A DNA stretch of 64,000 nucleotides from Streptomyces griseoflavus (GCF_014649995.1 NZ_BMUC01000004.1:376425-440424); one strand, 5' to 3'. Shown: positions 41,391-53,590, counted from the stretch's first letter. Notes: generated from the sequence alone by a model not told the origin. Made by a program: numbers and translations.

Positions 41391-43814
41391 TCAGCGCACC
41401 CTCAGATCCTTCGCGCCGCAGGCCGTGCCGTCACGGTTCCGGTCCAGGTGCAGCGGGTCGTCCCCGCCGTTGACCCGCAGCGGGCCGTAGTCGTGGTCCT
41501 TCAGCCACGTGCAGCGGGCGAGCGTCGTCGGCTTCACCTCCGCCGGGAAGGCGGTCGGCACGCAGACGTTGGCGGAACCGTAGTGGCGGTCGCAGCCGGA
41601 GACGGTCGGGGCGACCGGCTGTGCCGTGCGCTTCCTGCCGGGCCCCGTCACCTTCCCCGCCGGTGCCTCGGCGAAGCCGTGCACGTGGGCGGAGGCGTCC
41701 TTGGCGGTGAGGGCCCGCGGACCCTGGAGGTGCACCCACTTCGCCACCGAGGGAACCCCGTTGGCGTCGACCGCGAAGAGCATGTACCAGCCGGGCGGGG
41801 CCAGGTCGGGGTTGCTGGTGACGTTCAGGTCGACGGTGTTCCCGTCGACGGACAGCGGCAGGTCGACGAACCGCTGGTTGGGGTCGGAGGAGTGGGTGAC
41901 GGCGGCCGGGCGGATCAACTCGGCCTTGGCGATGGGCCGGTCCACGGTGATCCGCTGGGTGTCGCCGTAGTTCCACTCGGTGTCGATCAGCGACGTGATC
42001 GTCGGACGCTCGCCCTTGAACAGGTAGGGCGGGCTGTAGACCGACACGTTGTGGTTCCAGGAGCCGTTGCCCGGGTTGTCGCCGGTCGTCATGACCCGGC
42101 CGTCGGGCAGCAGGAACGCCGAGGAGTGGTAGCCGCGGGCCTCCGGGTCGACGGCCACCGGGTCGAAGGTCTCGGTCGCCGGGTCGAACACCGACGTCTC
42201 GAACACCGGGTCCGCCCGGTTGTGCAGCGCGCCGCCGGTCTCCAGCACCGTGCCGTCGGGCAGCAGCACGGCGGAGACGTACATCTTGCCCTGGTCGCCG
42301 GTCTGCGGCACCGGCCCGTTGCCGTAGTCGACGGTGCCCTGCGGGAGGGGCGGGCCGGCGACGTAGGACGGGTCCGGCCGCTTGAGGTCGATGATGTCGG
42401 TGAGGCGGCCCGCGTCCGGGTTGGAGTCGATGTTGCCGCCGCCGAGGGTGAGCACCTTCTGGTCCTGCGCCGGGGGCAGCAGCACGCTCGCCGACTGGTC
42501 GCGCTCGTCCTTGTTCCGCAGGCCGGGCACCTGGGTGATGGTGTTGGCGTCGTAGTCGTAGATCGCGGAGCCGGTGCCGGGGATGTTGTCGCCGAAGACG
42601 TGGCTGCCCGAGTAGAAGAGGCGGCCGTCCTGCATCAGGATCATCGACGGGTACAGGCCCCAGTACGACCAGGTCTGGTTGACCCGCCACGTCGGCAGCC
42701 ACCGCTGCTCGGCGTCCGACCACAGCTCTGCGGTGACCGAACCGGTGGAGTCCTCGCGCAGCCCGCCGAAGCTGATCACGTCACCGTTGCCGAGGATCGT
42801 CGCCGACGGGTACCAGTGCCCGTCGTTCATGTCGTTGGTCCTCGTGTACGTCTCGGTCTCCGGGTCGAAGACGTACGCGTCCTTGTACCCCTGGTAGCCG
42901 ATGGTGCCGTCGTCGGACGGGTAGCCCTTGTTGCCGCTCATCACCAGCACCCGGCCGTCCTGGAGCTGGACGTGCCCGGCGCAGAACATGTCGTCCGGGG
43001 TGGGGATCACCTCATAGGTGCCGTCCTCGGGGTCGTAGACGGCGCTGGTGAAGGTGCCGGCCTCGAACAGCTCCGGGTCGTTGCCGGATCCGGCGATCAG
43101 CAGCACCTTGCCGTTGTGCAGGACCACGGAGTGCATGGAGCGGACCGGGTTCCGCGTGGCCAGGACCTCCCAGGCGCCGTCGGCGCACTCCTGCGCGGTG
43201 CCCGTGCAGCCGGGTTCCGGGACCGGCTCGGCGACCTGCTCCATCGTGTAGTCGTCGGTGGTGGCGGAGCCGGTGCCGTGGACGGAGACGCCCCAGGAGA
43301 CGCGGTCGGTGCCGGCCGGGACCTCGGGAGTGCGGACGGTGGCCTCGGTCCACGCCGCCCGCATGTCGAGGGTCTTGAGGTCGGTCCAGTACTGCCAGCC
43401 GGCCGTGGTGTCGTGCCGGAACAGGGTGATGGACGCGTCGGGGGTGGTCGTCTTGTACCAGAGGCCCAGGTCGTACTGCCGGCCCGGCGTCACCACGGGA
43501 GCGCAGTCGGCGGACTCGGTGATCAGCGCCTTGCGGTCGCCGTCCACGCGGCGGGTCAGCTCCACCTTCATCGCCCTGGCACCGGTGTGCGCGTCGGCGG
43601 TGGTGGTGAAGGTGAAGTCGTTGTCGCCCCAGCCGGACTTCTCCCAGCAGTACGGCATGTCGCCGCCGCCCGCGGTCTCGAAGCCGGGGTTCTTGATCAG
43701 GCCGGCGGCGGAAGCCGGTCGCGGGGCGGTCAGGAGAAGGCCGGCGGTGAGGGCACCGACGGCCAGCAGGGCCGTGGTGCGTCTGGACGCCGTCGGGTTC
43801 CCGGGTGTTCTCAT
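41391..43814 (-). CDS. Secreted galactose-oxidase-type copper-radical oxidase (GlxA-like) with CBM and Excalibur domains
   Basis: 807 aa from ATG 43814, overlapping the upstream stop (ATGA), with AAGGAG before it. A signal peptide (to about residue 36) is followed by a CBM4/9-like module (about 38-185), the seven-bladed kelch core (about 210-600), the C-terminal galactose-oxidase domain (about 610-720) and an Excalibur-type tail (HLDRNRDGTACG). Copper-site residues are visible: C278 in FCAGH, Y388 in GLYPS, Y562-H563 in GYHSS, H641 in VTHSSDPNQR. So the Cys-Tyr cofactor should form. It oxidises primary alcohols of a sugar to aldehydes and H2O2. It ends a glycan-synthesis operon. Confidence 0.93.
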   Translation of the reverse strand: MRTPGNPTASRRTTALLAVGALTAGLLLTAPRPASAAGLIKNPGFETAGGGDMPYCWEKSGWGDNDFTFTTTADAHTGARAMKVELTRRVDGDRKALITESADCAPVVTPGRQYDLGLWYKTTTPDASITLFRHDTTAGWQYWTDLKTLDMRAAWTEATVRTPEVPAGTDRVSWGVSVHGTGSATTDDYTMEQVAEPVPEPGCTGTAQECADGAWEVLATRNPVRSMHSVVLHNGKVLLIAGSGNDPELFEAGTFTSAVYDPEDGTYEVIPTPDDMFCAGHVQLQDGRVLVMSGNKGYPSDDGTIGYQGYKDAYVFDPETETYTRTNDMNDGHWYPSATILGNGDVISFGGLREDSTGSVTAELWSDAEQRWLPTWRVNQTWSYWGLYPSMILMQDGRLFYSGSHVFGDNIPGTGSAIYDYDANTITQVPGLRNKDERDQSASVLLPPAQDQKVLTLGGGNIDSNPDAGRLTDIIDLKRPDPSYVAGPPLPQGTVDYGNGPVPQTGDQGKMYVSAVLLPDGTVLETGGALHNRADPVFETSVFDPATETFDPVAVDPEARGYHSSAFLLPDGRVMTTGDNPGNGSWNHNVSVYSPPYLFKGERPTITSLIDTEWNYGDTQRITVDRPIAKAELIRPAAVTHSSDPNQRFVDLPLSVDGNTVDLNVTSNPDLAPPGWYMLFAVDANGVPSVAKWVHLQGPRALTAKDASAHVHGFAEAPAGKVTGPGRKRTAQPVAPTVSGCDRHYGSANVCVPTAFPAEVKPTTLARCTWLKDHDYGPLRVNGGDDPLHLDRNRDGTACGAKDLRVR

Positions 43815-44992
43815 GCGGTGCTCCTTGCCTTGCGGCTCCGGCTCGGGAGGTACACCAGCGCTTCGGTCCCCACGAAGCGCAGGACGAAGGTGATCACGAG
43901 GGCCAGGGCGGTGGCGGGCAGGGCCGCCATGCCGAACCGGGCCACGAGCAGCGCGATCAGCGGCAGCCGCAGCACCAGGTCGGCGTTGGCGAGCAGCGTG
44001 AACCGCGCGGTGCGGTCGGCCCAGTGCCGGTGTCGCCGTCGCTCGCGGAACAGGAGTGTCTCGATCAGCAGGAAGTTCCAGGCCACACCGAACTGGTTGG
44101 CGACGATCTCGGCCGGCAGATAGTGCACGCCCGCCTCGGTCAGCGCCCACAGCGCGGCCAGGTTGGGCACGAAGCCGGTCAGCCCGATCAGTCCGAAGAC
44201 GACCATGCGGGCGAGCGGGGACTCCGTGCGCAGCCCGGCCAGGTGCCGCAGGAACCGCATCCCCTCCCGCGCGGTCGGCTCGGACTCCCCGGCGAACCGG
44301 TCCCGGAGGACGAACGGCACCTCGGTGACCGTGCGGGGGCGGCCGCGGACGGCGAGTTCGAGGAGGATCTCGTGGCCGAGGGGCCTGAGGACGCCGGCGG
44401 TGACGGCGCCGCGCCGGACGGCGAAGAAGCCGCTCATCGGGTCGCTGATGCCGCGCAGCCGGCGCGGGAAGAGGGCCTTGGCCAGCCAGGTCGCCCCGCG
44501 CGAGACGGCCGTCCGGTGGCCGCCGACGAGCCCGGCCCCGCTGCCGCCCCCGATGTACCGGGAGGCGACCACCAGCCCGGCGTTCGCCCGCTCCCCCGCC
44601 GCCACCAACTCCGGCACCAGGGACGGTGGGTGCCGGCAGTCGCCGTCCATGACGACGACCCAGTCCGAGGAGGCGGCCCGGATGCCCTCGACGACCGCGC
44701 CGCCGAGCCCGCCGACCGCTTCCTCGCGGTGCAGCACGGTCACGGGGAAGGGGCAGTCCTCGGCCGCCTCCCGGATGACGTCGGGGGTGTCGTCGGTGGA
44801 GTCGTCGACGAAGACGACCTCACAGGGCAGCCGGGCGGGCACCGACTCGGTGATCCGGTGCAGCAACCGCCGTACGTTCGCCGACTCGTTGAAGGTGGGC
44901 ACGACGAGCGTGACGGCGCCGGGCTCCGGCACCTCCACGGGGCCGAGTGCCCGGTCGCCGAGCTCGCCGGGGACCGTGGACTCCTGGCTCAT
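43811..44992 (-). CDS. GT2 dolichyl-phosphate-mannose-synthase-like enzyme fused to a GtrA domain
   Basis: 393 aa. Residues about 25-245 are a GT2 domain: TLVVPTFNESANVRRLL, VVFVDDSTDDT, VVVMDGDCRHPP (DxD) and SDPMSGFFAVRR. Residues about 265-390 are a GtrA-like membrane domain with four helices (MVVFGLIGLTGFVP, NQFGVAWNFLLIETLLF). Such fusions make polyprenyl-phosphate-linked sugar and help flip it. That sugar donor fits the ArnT/GT39-like enzyme encoded just upstream. ATGA overlaps join it to both neighbours. Confidence 0.92.
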   Translation of the reverse strand: MSQESTVPGELGDRALGPVEVPEPGAVTLVVPTFNESANVRRLLHRITESVPARLPCEVVFVDDSTDDTPDVIREAAEDCPFPVTVLHREEAVGGLGGAVVEGIRAASSDWVVVMDGDCRHPPSLVPELVAAGERANAGLVVASRYIGGGSGAGLVGGHRTAVSRGATWLAKALFPRRLRGISDPMSGFFAVRRGAVTAGVLRPLGHEILLELAVRGRPRTVTEVPFVLRDRFAGESEPTAREGMRFLRHLAGLRTESPLARMVVFGLIGLTGFVPNLAALWALTEAGVHYLPAEIVANQFGVAWNFLLIETLLFRERRRHRHWADRTARFTLLANADLVLRLPLIALLVARFGMAALPATALALVITFVLRFVGTEALVYLPSRSRKARSTA

Positions 44993-46635
44993 CGGCTGCC
45001 TCCGGTGGTGTCGACCCGGCGGATCTCGATGCGGTCCTCCCCGGTGCCGAAGACGGCGACCGGCTGGGAGTGCGCGATCGCGCCGGCGACGTTGGGCAGG
45101 TCCTTCGCGTCGCGCCGTACGGTCGGCGAGGCGACCACGTAGTCGATGTCCCGCCAGCCGTTCGGCAGGGTGTCGGTCACCGCCGGATCGAGGTCGGCCT
45201 TGTAGAACCAGATGACGCCCGGCCCGGGCCGGTACCCGGCGTGCACCAGGTCCAGCCACATCGCGTCGTCGACCAGCACCCTGGTGTCCGCCGGGTCCGC
45301 CACCTCGGTGGCCATCCACGCCGAAGCCGCCCGGTAGGGGGCGTTCGCCTCGGTGGTGACGGCGGTGCGGGCGCCCTCGTACCAGCGGGGTACGACGTGG
45401 AGGCAGGCGGCGAGGGCGAGGGCACCGGCGAGCGCGTACCGGGACCAGGTCGGCGGCCGTCCCCCGGTCGCCTGGCGGCCGCGGCGCAGGACGGCGTGGG
45501 CGACGCCGGCGGTGCCGCCGGCGAGGACCAGGGCGAGGAAGGGCAGCGCCTGGATGATGTACATCGCGGGCAGGTAGCCGTCCGGGCGCAGCGCCAGCGC
45601 CGCCAGGATGGCGACGGTGAGGGCGGGGCCGGCCAGCGCCCGGGCGGTGACCGACCAGCGCCAGGTGGCGAGCAGCAGCAGGGCGCCCGCGAGGCCGCCG
45701 AGGGGCAGGACGCGGTCGTAGTACAGCCACGACTGGAGCACGCCCCAGGAGCCGGAACCCTCGTCGAGGACGAAGCCGGAGCCCGGCCGGGTCATCTGGT
45801 ACACCACGCCGTCCCACAGGGAGACGTGCCCGCTGCCCGGGAACAGTTCGCCCTTCAGGAGGGCGAACAGCGGGTAGGAGAGGCCGATGAGCGCGCAGGC
45901 CGTGACGGCGCCGGTCAGCGCGAACTTGCGGGTGTCCCGGTGGCTGTGGCGCCAGGCGGTGACGAACAGGGCGGGCAGGACGACGAGCATCGTCTCCTTG
46001 GTGAGCACGCCGACGGCGGCGGCGACGCCCGCGCCGAAGTGGTGCCACAGGTGCCGGCTCGGGGAGGCGGCGAGGGTGAAGGCGAGCAGGGTCCACATCA
46101 CGGCGAGGTTGTCGAGGAAGATCTCGCGCTGCAGGACGACGGACAGCGGGGAGAGCCCGAAGATCAGCATGCCGAGCCCGGCGGCCCAGCGGGGCAGGGC
46201 GAGGCGGCGGCCGAGGACGTGGACGAGGACCGCGCTGACGCCGCTGATCAGCAGCATCACGCCGCGCATGGTGCCGACGGTCATCGACTCGGGGCTGATC
46301 ACCGCCGGTATCCAGGTCAGGACGGCGAGCTGGATCCAGCCCAGCGGCGGATGGTCGTACCAGTAGGTGTAGTGGGCGAGGCCCCGGCCCTCCTGGACGG
46401 CCCAGGCCTGGGCGAGATAGGTGCCCTCGTCGTCGCTGAGGGTCGGGTAGTCGCCGATGTTCCAGCCCTGGACGACGAGGATCACGACCAGGAGGACACC
46501 GCACAGGATCAGGTCGGAGCGGGAGGAGCGGAGCCGGCCCGGCGGCCGGGTGCGGCCGGCCGGGCCGCCGGCGGGCACGGGCCGGCGCCGCGCGGGGACC
46601 TTCGGGGCGGTCGCCGCGGGGAGGGTGGAGGTCAC
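44989..46635 (-). CDS. Membrane glycosyltransferase, GT39/ArnT-like
   Basis: 548 aa with about 11-12 hydrophobic helices. The first outer loop has GDYPTLSDDEGTYLAQAW, the acidic motif of GT-C transferases, followed by HYTYWYDHPPLGWIQLA. REIFLDNLAVMW and GVLTKETMLVVLPAL are also typical. It should transfer a sugar from polyprenyl phosphate on the outer face of the membrane. The C-terminal ~120 residues are a soluble outside domain. ATGA overlaps place it tightly between the two GT2 genes. Confidence 0.9.
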   Translation of the reverse strand: MTSTLPAATAPKVPARRRPVPAGGPAGRTRPPGRLRSSRSDLILCGVLLVVILVVQGWNIGDYPTLSDDEGTYLAQAWAVQEGRGLAHYTYWYDHPPLGWIQLAVLTWIPAVISPESMTVGTMRGVMLLISGVSAVLVHVLGRRLALPRWAAGLGMLIFGLSPLSVVLQREIFLDNLAVMWTLLAFTLAASPSRHLWHHFGAGVAAAVGVLTKETMLVVLPALFVTAWRHSHRDTRKFALTGAVTACALIGLSYPLFALLKGELFPGSGHVSLWDGVVYQMTRPGSGFVLDEGSGSWGVLQSWLYYDRVLPLGGLAGALLLLATWRWSVTARALAGPALTVAILAALALRPDGYLPAMYIIQALPFLALVLAGGTAGVAHAVLRRGRQATGGRPPTWSRYALAGALALAACLHVVPRWYEGARTAVTTEANAPYRAASAWMATEVADPADTRVLVDDAMWLDLVHAGYRPGPGVIWFYKADLDPAVTDTLPNGWRDIDYVVASPTVRRDAKDLPNVAGAIAHSQPVAVFGTGEDRIEIRRVDTTGGSR

Positions 46636-47990
46636 GCGGGAACGTCCTCTCGGGTCGCGGCGGAGGCGTCGCGGGACACGGTGGCGGCGTCGCGGGACAC
46701 GGTGGCGGCGTCGTGGGCCGTCGTGGCCGTCGGGTCGAGGTGGGCGCCGACGTGGGTGGTCAGCTCCCAGTCGGTGCGTCCGCGCTGCTCGCGCCAGACG
46801 GCGCGGATCGCGGCACCGGCGAGGAGCACCTGGTAGAAGGGGCCGCCCACGACGAGCTTGAGGTAGTGCGCGAACCTCACGCGCAGTCCGTACTGCTTGC
46901 CGAAGTCGTGCAGCCCGACCACCTCGAAGACGAAGGTGACCAGGGCGGTGACGGCCGGCAGGAAGGTGATGAAGGCGACGCCGACGGGCACGTCGAGGAA
47001 GATCGCGATCGCCACGTTCAGCGGGATGATCAGGCCGGAGAACGCCTGGAGGAACGGCGTCATCAGCGTGTAGCGGGCCAGCATCCGCTGGCCGAACGTG
47101 GGCAGTCGCCTCCAGTCCTTCTTCCGGTGGACCTGCAGGAAACCCTGGTTCCAGCGGGTGCGCTGCCTGAGCAGCGACATCAGCGAGCCCGGCGTCTCCT
47201 CGCGGGTCACCATGTCGGAGTCGTAGGCGACGACGACCTTCCTGCCCGCGCTGGAGAGCCGCACGCCCAGGTCGCAGTCCTCGGCGAGGCAGTCGGGGTC
47301 CCAGCCGCGGGCCTCCCGCAGCACGCCGGTGCGGACGAACACCGTGTTGCCGCCGAGCGGGATGAACCCCTTCTGGGCGTGCAGGTGGAGCCGGGAGCGG
47401 AACCAGAAGAAGTACTCCAGGCAGTTGCGCAGGCTGTACCAGCTGGAGTGGAAGTTGATGAGCTGCACGCCGCCCTGGACCACGTCGGCGCCGGTGGAGC
47501 GGAAGGCGTGGTCGACGTGGGCAAGGAGCGAGGGGTGGACCTGGTCCTCGGCGTCGAAGACCCCGACGACGTCGCCGCGGCAGTGCGGCAGCGCCGTGTT
47601 CATGGCCCTGGGCTTGTTCTTCTTCTCGTGGGTGTCCACGACCACCCGGACCCGCGGGTCCCGGGCGGCGGCCGCCTCGGCGACCGCGGTGGTCTCCGGG
47701 TCGTCGTGGCCGACGATCACGATGATCTCGAAGTCGGTGTGACCGGACTCCAGCAGCCGCTGGACGGTGTGGTCCAGCACCGCCTGTTCGTGGCGCGCCG
47801 GGATCAGCAGCGAGAAGGACAGGTGCTCACCGCCGTCCGGGCTGCTGAAACGGGTGGAGGCCAGCACCTCCGGGGTGCGCCAGGCGTGCATCTGCCACCA
47901 CAGGGTGAACGCGGCCATCCAGAACAGGGCCAGCGAGACGACGGCGATGAAGACGGACGTGAGCATCAGATCCCCCCAGATCCCGAACAT
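46632..47990 (-). CDS. Processive GT2 glycosyltransferase (CslA/cellulose-synthase-like)
   Basis: 452 aa from ATG 47990 with GGGGG before it; GTG 48038 is a longer alternative. One N-terminal helix, then a GT-A domain: SFSLLIPARHEQAVLD, VVDTHEKKNKPRAMNTAL, GVFDAEDQVHPS (DxD), CLAEDCDLGVRLS (catalytic ED) and LLRQRTRWNQGFL (QxxRW). Two or three C-terminal helices follow. The D, DxD, ED and QxxRW set marks processive beta-glycan synthases. The C-terminus is a repeated tail (DAATVSR). It begins the operon leading to the oxidase. Confidence 0.93.
   Translation of the reverse strand: MFGIWGDLMLTSVFIAVVSLALFWMAAFTLWWQMHAWRTPEVLASTRFSSPDGGEHLSFSLLIPARHEQAVLDHTVQRLLESGHTDFEIIVIVGHDDPETTAVAEAAAARDPRVRVVVDTHEKKNKPRAMNTALPHCRGDVVGVFDAEDQVHPSLLAHVDHAFRSTGADVVQGGVQLINFHSSWYSLRNCLEYFFWFRSRLHLHAQKGFIPLGGNTVFVRTGVLREARGWDPDCLAEDCDLGVRLSSAGRKVVVAYDSDMVTREETPGSLMSLLRQRTRWNQGFLQVHRKKDWRRLPTFGQRMLARYTLMTPFLQAFSGLIIPLNVAIAIFLDVPVGVAFITFLPAVTALVTFVFEVVGLHDFGKQYGLRVRFAHYLKLVVGGPFYQVLLAGAAIRAVWREQRGRTDWELTTHVGAHLDPTATTAHDAATVSRDAATVSRDASAATREDVPA
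46666..46707. repeat. 21-bp direct repeat in the GT2 gene tail
   Basis: Two perfect copies of a 21-bp unit (starting GCGTCGCGGGACACGG) at 46666-46686 and 46687-46707, with a decayed third copy after 46708. They encode DAATVSR on the minus strand, in frame, at the protein's C-terminus. Confidence 0.85.
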
Positions 47991-48099
47991 CCCCCGTGAC
48001 GTGACGGAGTGCCTTTCGACCGGGGCCTCGTCCGTCACGTCGACGTGTCGAGGTTAGGGGGAAGTTGTGAAACACGGGGGCACTTCCCATAAAGATCCT

Positions 48100-48109
48100 G
48101 TTGCGCAAC
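48100..48109. promoter_or_regulatory. Palindrome upstream of the glycan operon
   Basis: GTTGCGCAAC is a perfect 10-bp palindrome in the AT-richer stretch 48060-48150, about 110 bp upstream of the GT2 start at 47990. The region is the only gap upstream of the four-gene operon, so its promoter is expected here. Confidence 0.4.
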
Positions 48110-48205
48110 CACCCTTTATTGCACGAAAGTTGACCGATACTGACTCACCGTTCGACCGGTTCTGGACGGGTCCGCGCCACCGGACGCCCGGCCGCGGCGC
48201 CCTTC

Positions 48206-50239
<2,034 letters not shown>

Positions 50240-50387
50240 GGTGTCCATCCTGCCGCAGTACCCGCCCCCGGGCCCGGCAGCACACAGCCGGGAGATCCGG
50301 CCCTCTCCACACGGCGGCCCCCGCACGACACACTTGTGACCGGGGAACGCGGCCGGGACCGGCCGACGCCGCCGGAGGGGGACAGAC

Positions 50388-53300
50388 ATGCGGGACGGTC
50401 ATCGGGCGGAAGCCGAAAGGCTGTTGGCGCGCGCCGTGGAGGAGGAGGTGCGCCGGTCGGGCGGGCGCACGGACGGGAAGGTGCTGCTGGCGCGGGCACG
50501 CGGGGCGCTGGACACGATGGCCCGGTCGGCGGCCGAGGAGTACGCGGCCTACACGCACGCCCTGGACGAGACGGAGGCCGGGCAGCTCACCTTCCGGCAG
50601 CGCTACGCCCGCGAGGGCGCCGGAACACCGCTGCTGGTGGCCGGTGTGGCGGGCGTCGCGGCCGTGGTCGCCGACATGGCACTCGGCACCGGCACCGGGA
50701 CGGCGCTGGGCGCGGGGGTGGCCGTCGGGGTCGTCGGCGCGGCCGCGACCGTGGTGAAGGTGGCCGGCACCCATGTGCCCGCCGCCCACCACCGGGCCGG
50801 CGCGGCCGGCCAGCCGGGCGGTCCGGAGCAGCTGCGGCTGCAGTGGCTCACCGCGCTGGAGGTGCGCGGCATCCGGCCGTTCCTCGACCAGCAGCGGGTG
50901 CTGGCCGCCTCCGCGGGCCCCGGGAAGGCGGGCCCGCGGCTGCGCGGCGCGGACAAGAGCGCGGCCAACCGCGGACGCAGCGTGCTGGGGCAGTCGTTCG
51001 GGCAACTCCCGGAACCGGTCGGCCCGTTCGCGGGGCGGCGGCAGGAGATGGCGAGGATCCGGCAGTGGGTGCAGGCGGCCCGCGCGAGCACCGAGACCCG
51101 GCCGACGGTGGTGGTGCTGCACGGGCCGTCCGGCAGCGGCCGTACGACGCTGGCCGTGCGCGCCGCCCACGAGCTGAAGGACCACTTCCGCGGGGCGTGC
51201 GTCGTCGACCTGCGCGGCGACAGCCCCGGTGAGCCCCCGCTGTCCACGCGGGACGCGCTGCTGCACCTGCTGAACCGGCTGGGGGCGCCGCGCGAGCAGT
51301 TGCTGTTCCGTGAGCGGTCCTCCCCGGACCAGCAGGTCAGGCGGCTGAGCGAGCTGTACCACCAGCACCTGACCGGGATGCCGGTCACCGTCGTGCTGGA
51401 CGACGTCTCCGATCCGCAGCAGGTGCGCACCCTGATCCCGGAACGCTCCGACAGCCTGGTCCTGGTCACCGCGCGTGCGCCCCTCGGCCTGCCGGACGAC
51501 CTGCCCGCCCGGGTGCACCAGCTGCCGGTGGAGCCGCTGGACGCGGCCGGCGCGGAGGAACTCCTGTCCGCCGCCGCGCAGGACCCCTCGGGCCCCTACG
51601 ACGCCGAGTCCACCGAGCGGGTGCGGGAGCTGTGCGGGGGTCTGCCGCTGGCCCTGCGCGCCGCCGGCGCCGCCCTCGGCCCGCGTTCCCCGCTCGCCCT
51701 CGCCACCGACCTGGGCGCGTACGGACCCGTCGATCCGGTCGAGCGGACACTGTGGCTGCGCTACACCGACCAGCCGGAGACCTTACGGCGGCTGCTGCGG
51801 CGCCTCGCGCTGGCCGGACGGGCCTCGCTGGGCGCGGCGGCCGCGGCGGCGCTCCTCGCCACCGACGAGGCCGAGGCGACCCGGCACCTGACCGCGCTGC
51901 ACCGCGCCGGGCTGATCGACCGCGTACGGCACAGCCGCTACCGGCTGCACGACCTCGTCCGCGCCTTCGCGCTGGCCCGGCTCCACGACGAGGAGGACCC
52001 GGACGAGCGCACCGCGGCGCAGGAGCGGCTGATCGTCAACTACGCCGAGCTGGCCGACTCGGTGCTGCGGCTCGTCGACGGCAACATGTCGACCCGCTCG
52101 GACCGCTTCAGCCCGTACGGCTTCACCTCGCTGGACGAGGCGCTGCGCTGGCTGGACGACGAGTCGAGCTTCATCACGGCGGCGCTGCGGCACGCGGAGG
52201 GCGTGGACCGGCGCGCGGTGCTGAACCTGCTGGGCGCGCTGTGCGACTACTGCCTGCTGCGCGGCGACCTCTACCGGCTCGGGGAGATCAACGAGCTGGC
52301 GCAGACCGTGGACGAAGGGCTGCTGGTGCGCTCGGTGCAGTGGCGCACGGGCATCGCGGCACGCCAGCTCGGCGAACTGGACAAGGCGCGCACGACGCTG
52401 ACGTCGGTGGTGGACCTGTACCGCGAGGCGCGGCACAGCGCGGGCGCGGCACGGGCACTGACCTCGCTCGGCATCACGCTGCACCACCAGGGCAACCTGA
52501 GTGAGGCGTCGGCACGGCTGCGGGAGGCGATGGACCTCCAGGCCGCACCCGAGCTGGCCACGGACCGCGCCTGGACGATGCACGCCCTCGCGGCGGTGGA
52601 ACGGGACCGGGCCCGGCTGTCCGAGGCCCTGGACCTGCTCATCGAGTCGCTCGTGCTGCACCGCGCGGGCGAGTCCGTGCACGGCCAGGCGTGGGCGCAC
52701 TTCCAGCTGGGGCAGCTGAACCTGCGGATGGGCGACGTGCCGCGCGCCGAGAACGAGCTGCGTACGGCCCTGGAGCTGTACGGCCGTACCCGCGACGCGC
52801 GGGGGGAGGCGTGGGCGCTGACCGAGCTGGCGCGGGCCCGGCTGGTCGACGGCGACGCCTCACCGGCGGTGGAGGACCTGCGGCGGGCCGCCGACCGGCA
52901 CCGCGACAACGAGGACGCGCGGGGCGAGGCGTGGACGCTCTACTACCTGGGCCAGGCGCTGGAGGAGACCGGCGACCTGGACCGCGCGGTGCGTGAGCTG
53001 GAACGGGCCCGCACGATGTTCTCCCGCATGCGGGACGTCTACGGACTGGCCTGCGCCCGGCACCACTCGGCGCGGGTGACCCGGGACCAGCGGGCGGCCC
53101 GGACCGGGTCGCTGCGCAACTCCGGTTTCGCCCGGCAGCTGCTGGTGGACGCGCGCGCCGACTTCCAGCGCATCGGGGTGGCGCACGGCGAGGCGTGGAC
53201 CTGCCTCGAGCTGGCCGTCGTCGACGCGGGCAACGCGCGCACCCAGCAGGCGCTGGCCCTGTGCGACGAGGCGGTGACGCTGTTCGCGTCCTACGGCGAC

Positions 53301-53588
53301 CGGCGCGGCGAGGACTGGGCCCGCTTCCTGCGCTGCACGCTGCTGCCGTACGCGGCACCGGGCGGCACGGAGGTCGGTACGGCGGTGGCCCAGGAGGAGC
53401 TCTCCCAGCTGGCCCGCGCCACCCACGCCACCCGCGACCCGAAACTGACCGACTGCGCGGAGGCCTACCTGCTCCTCCTGGAACGGGGAGTCACCCTGGA
53501 ATCGGGCTGGCAGGCCTGGCACCTCGGCCTCGTCCCCAGCCGCAACGCCCGGGAGGTGATGGGAGTACCGGTCAGCGAGAAGGCGTGA
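50388..53588 (+). CDS. STAND-type NB-ARC ATPase with N-terminal membrane hairpin and TPR repeats
   Basis: 1066 aa, with GGAGGGGGA before the ATG. Residues 1-75 are charged helices. Residues about 80-128 form a Gly/Ala-rich hydrophobic hairpin ([22 protein letters not shown], then [18 protein letters not shown]). The NB-ARC module follows: P-loop [12 protein letters not shown] at about 245-252, with Arg in place of the usual Lys; Walker [12 protein letters not shown]; and the GLPLAL motif [13 protein letters not shown] winged-helix segment ([21 protein letters not shown]) precedes TPR-like helices to the end. No DNA-binding SARP domain is present. It may be a sensor that oligomerises, possibly with the hairpin as effector (inference). 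Confidence 0.88.
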   Translation: MRDGHRAEAERLLARAVEEEVRRSGGRTDGKVLLARARGALDTMARSAAEEYAAYTHALDETEAGQLTFRQRYAREGAGTPLLVAGVAGVAAVVADMALGTGTGTALGAGVAVGVVGAAATVVKVAGTHVPAAHHRAGAAGQPGGPEQLRLQWLTALEVRGIRPFLDQQRVLAASAGPGKAGPRLRGADKSAANRGRSVLGQSFGQLPEPVGPFAGRRQEMARIRQWVQAARASTETRPTVVVLHGPSGSGRTTLAVRAAHELKDHFRGACVVDLRGDSPGEPPLSTRDALLHLLNRLGAPREQLLFRERSSPDQQVRRLSELYHQHLTGMPVTVVLDDVSDPQQVRTLIPERSDSLVLVTARAPLGLPDDLPARVHQLPVEPLDAAGAEELLSAAAQDPSGPYDAESTERVRELCGGLPLALRAAGAALGPRSPLALATDLGAYGPVDPVERTLWLRYTDQPETLRRLLRRLALAGRASLGAAAAAALLATDEAEATRHLTALHRAGLIDRVRHSRYRLHDLVRAFALARLHDEEDPDERTAAQERLIVNYAELADSVLRLVDGNMSTRSDRFSPYGFTSLDEALRWLDDESSFITAALRHAEGVDRRAVLNLLGALCDYCLLRGDLYRLGEINELAQTVDEGLLVRSVQWRTGIAARQLGELDKARTTLTSVVDLYREARHSAGAARALTSLGITLHHQGNLSEASARLREAMDLQAAPELATDRAWTMHALAAVERDRARLSEALDLLIESLVLHRAGESVHGQAWAHFQLGQLNLRMGDVPRAENELRTALELYGRTRDARGEAWALTELARARLVDGDASPAVEDLRRAADRHRDNEDARGEAWTLYYLGQALEETGDLDRAVRELERARTMFSRMRDVYGLACARHHSARVTRDQRAARTGSLRNSGFARQLLVDARADFQRIGVAHGEAWTCLELAVVDAGNARTQQALALCDEAVTLFASYGDRRGEDWARFLRCTLLPYAAPGGTEVGTAVAQEELSQLARATHATRDPKLTDCAEAYLLLLERGVTLESGWQAWHLGLVPSRNAREVMGVPVSEKA

Positions 53589-53590
53589 GA

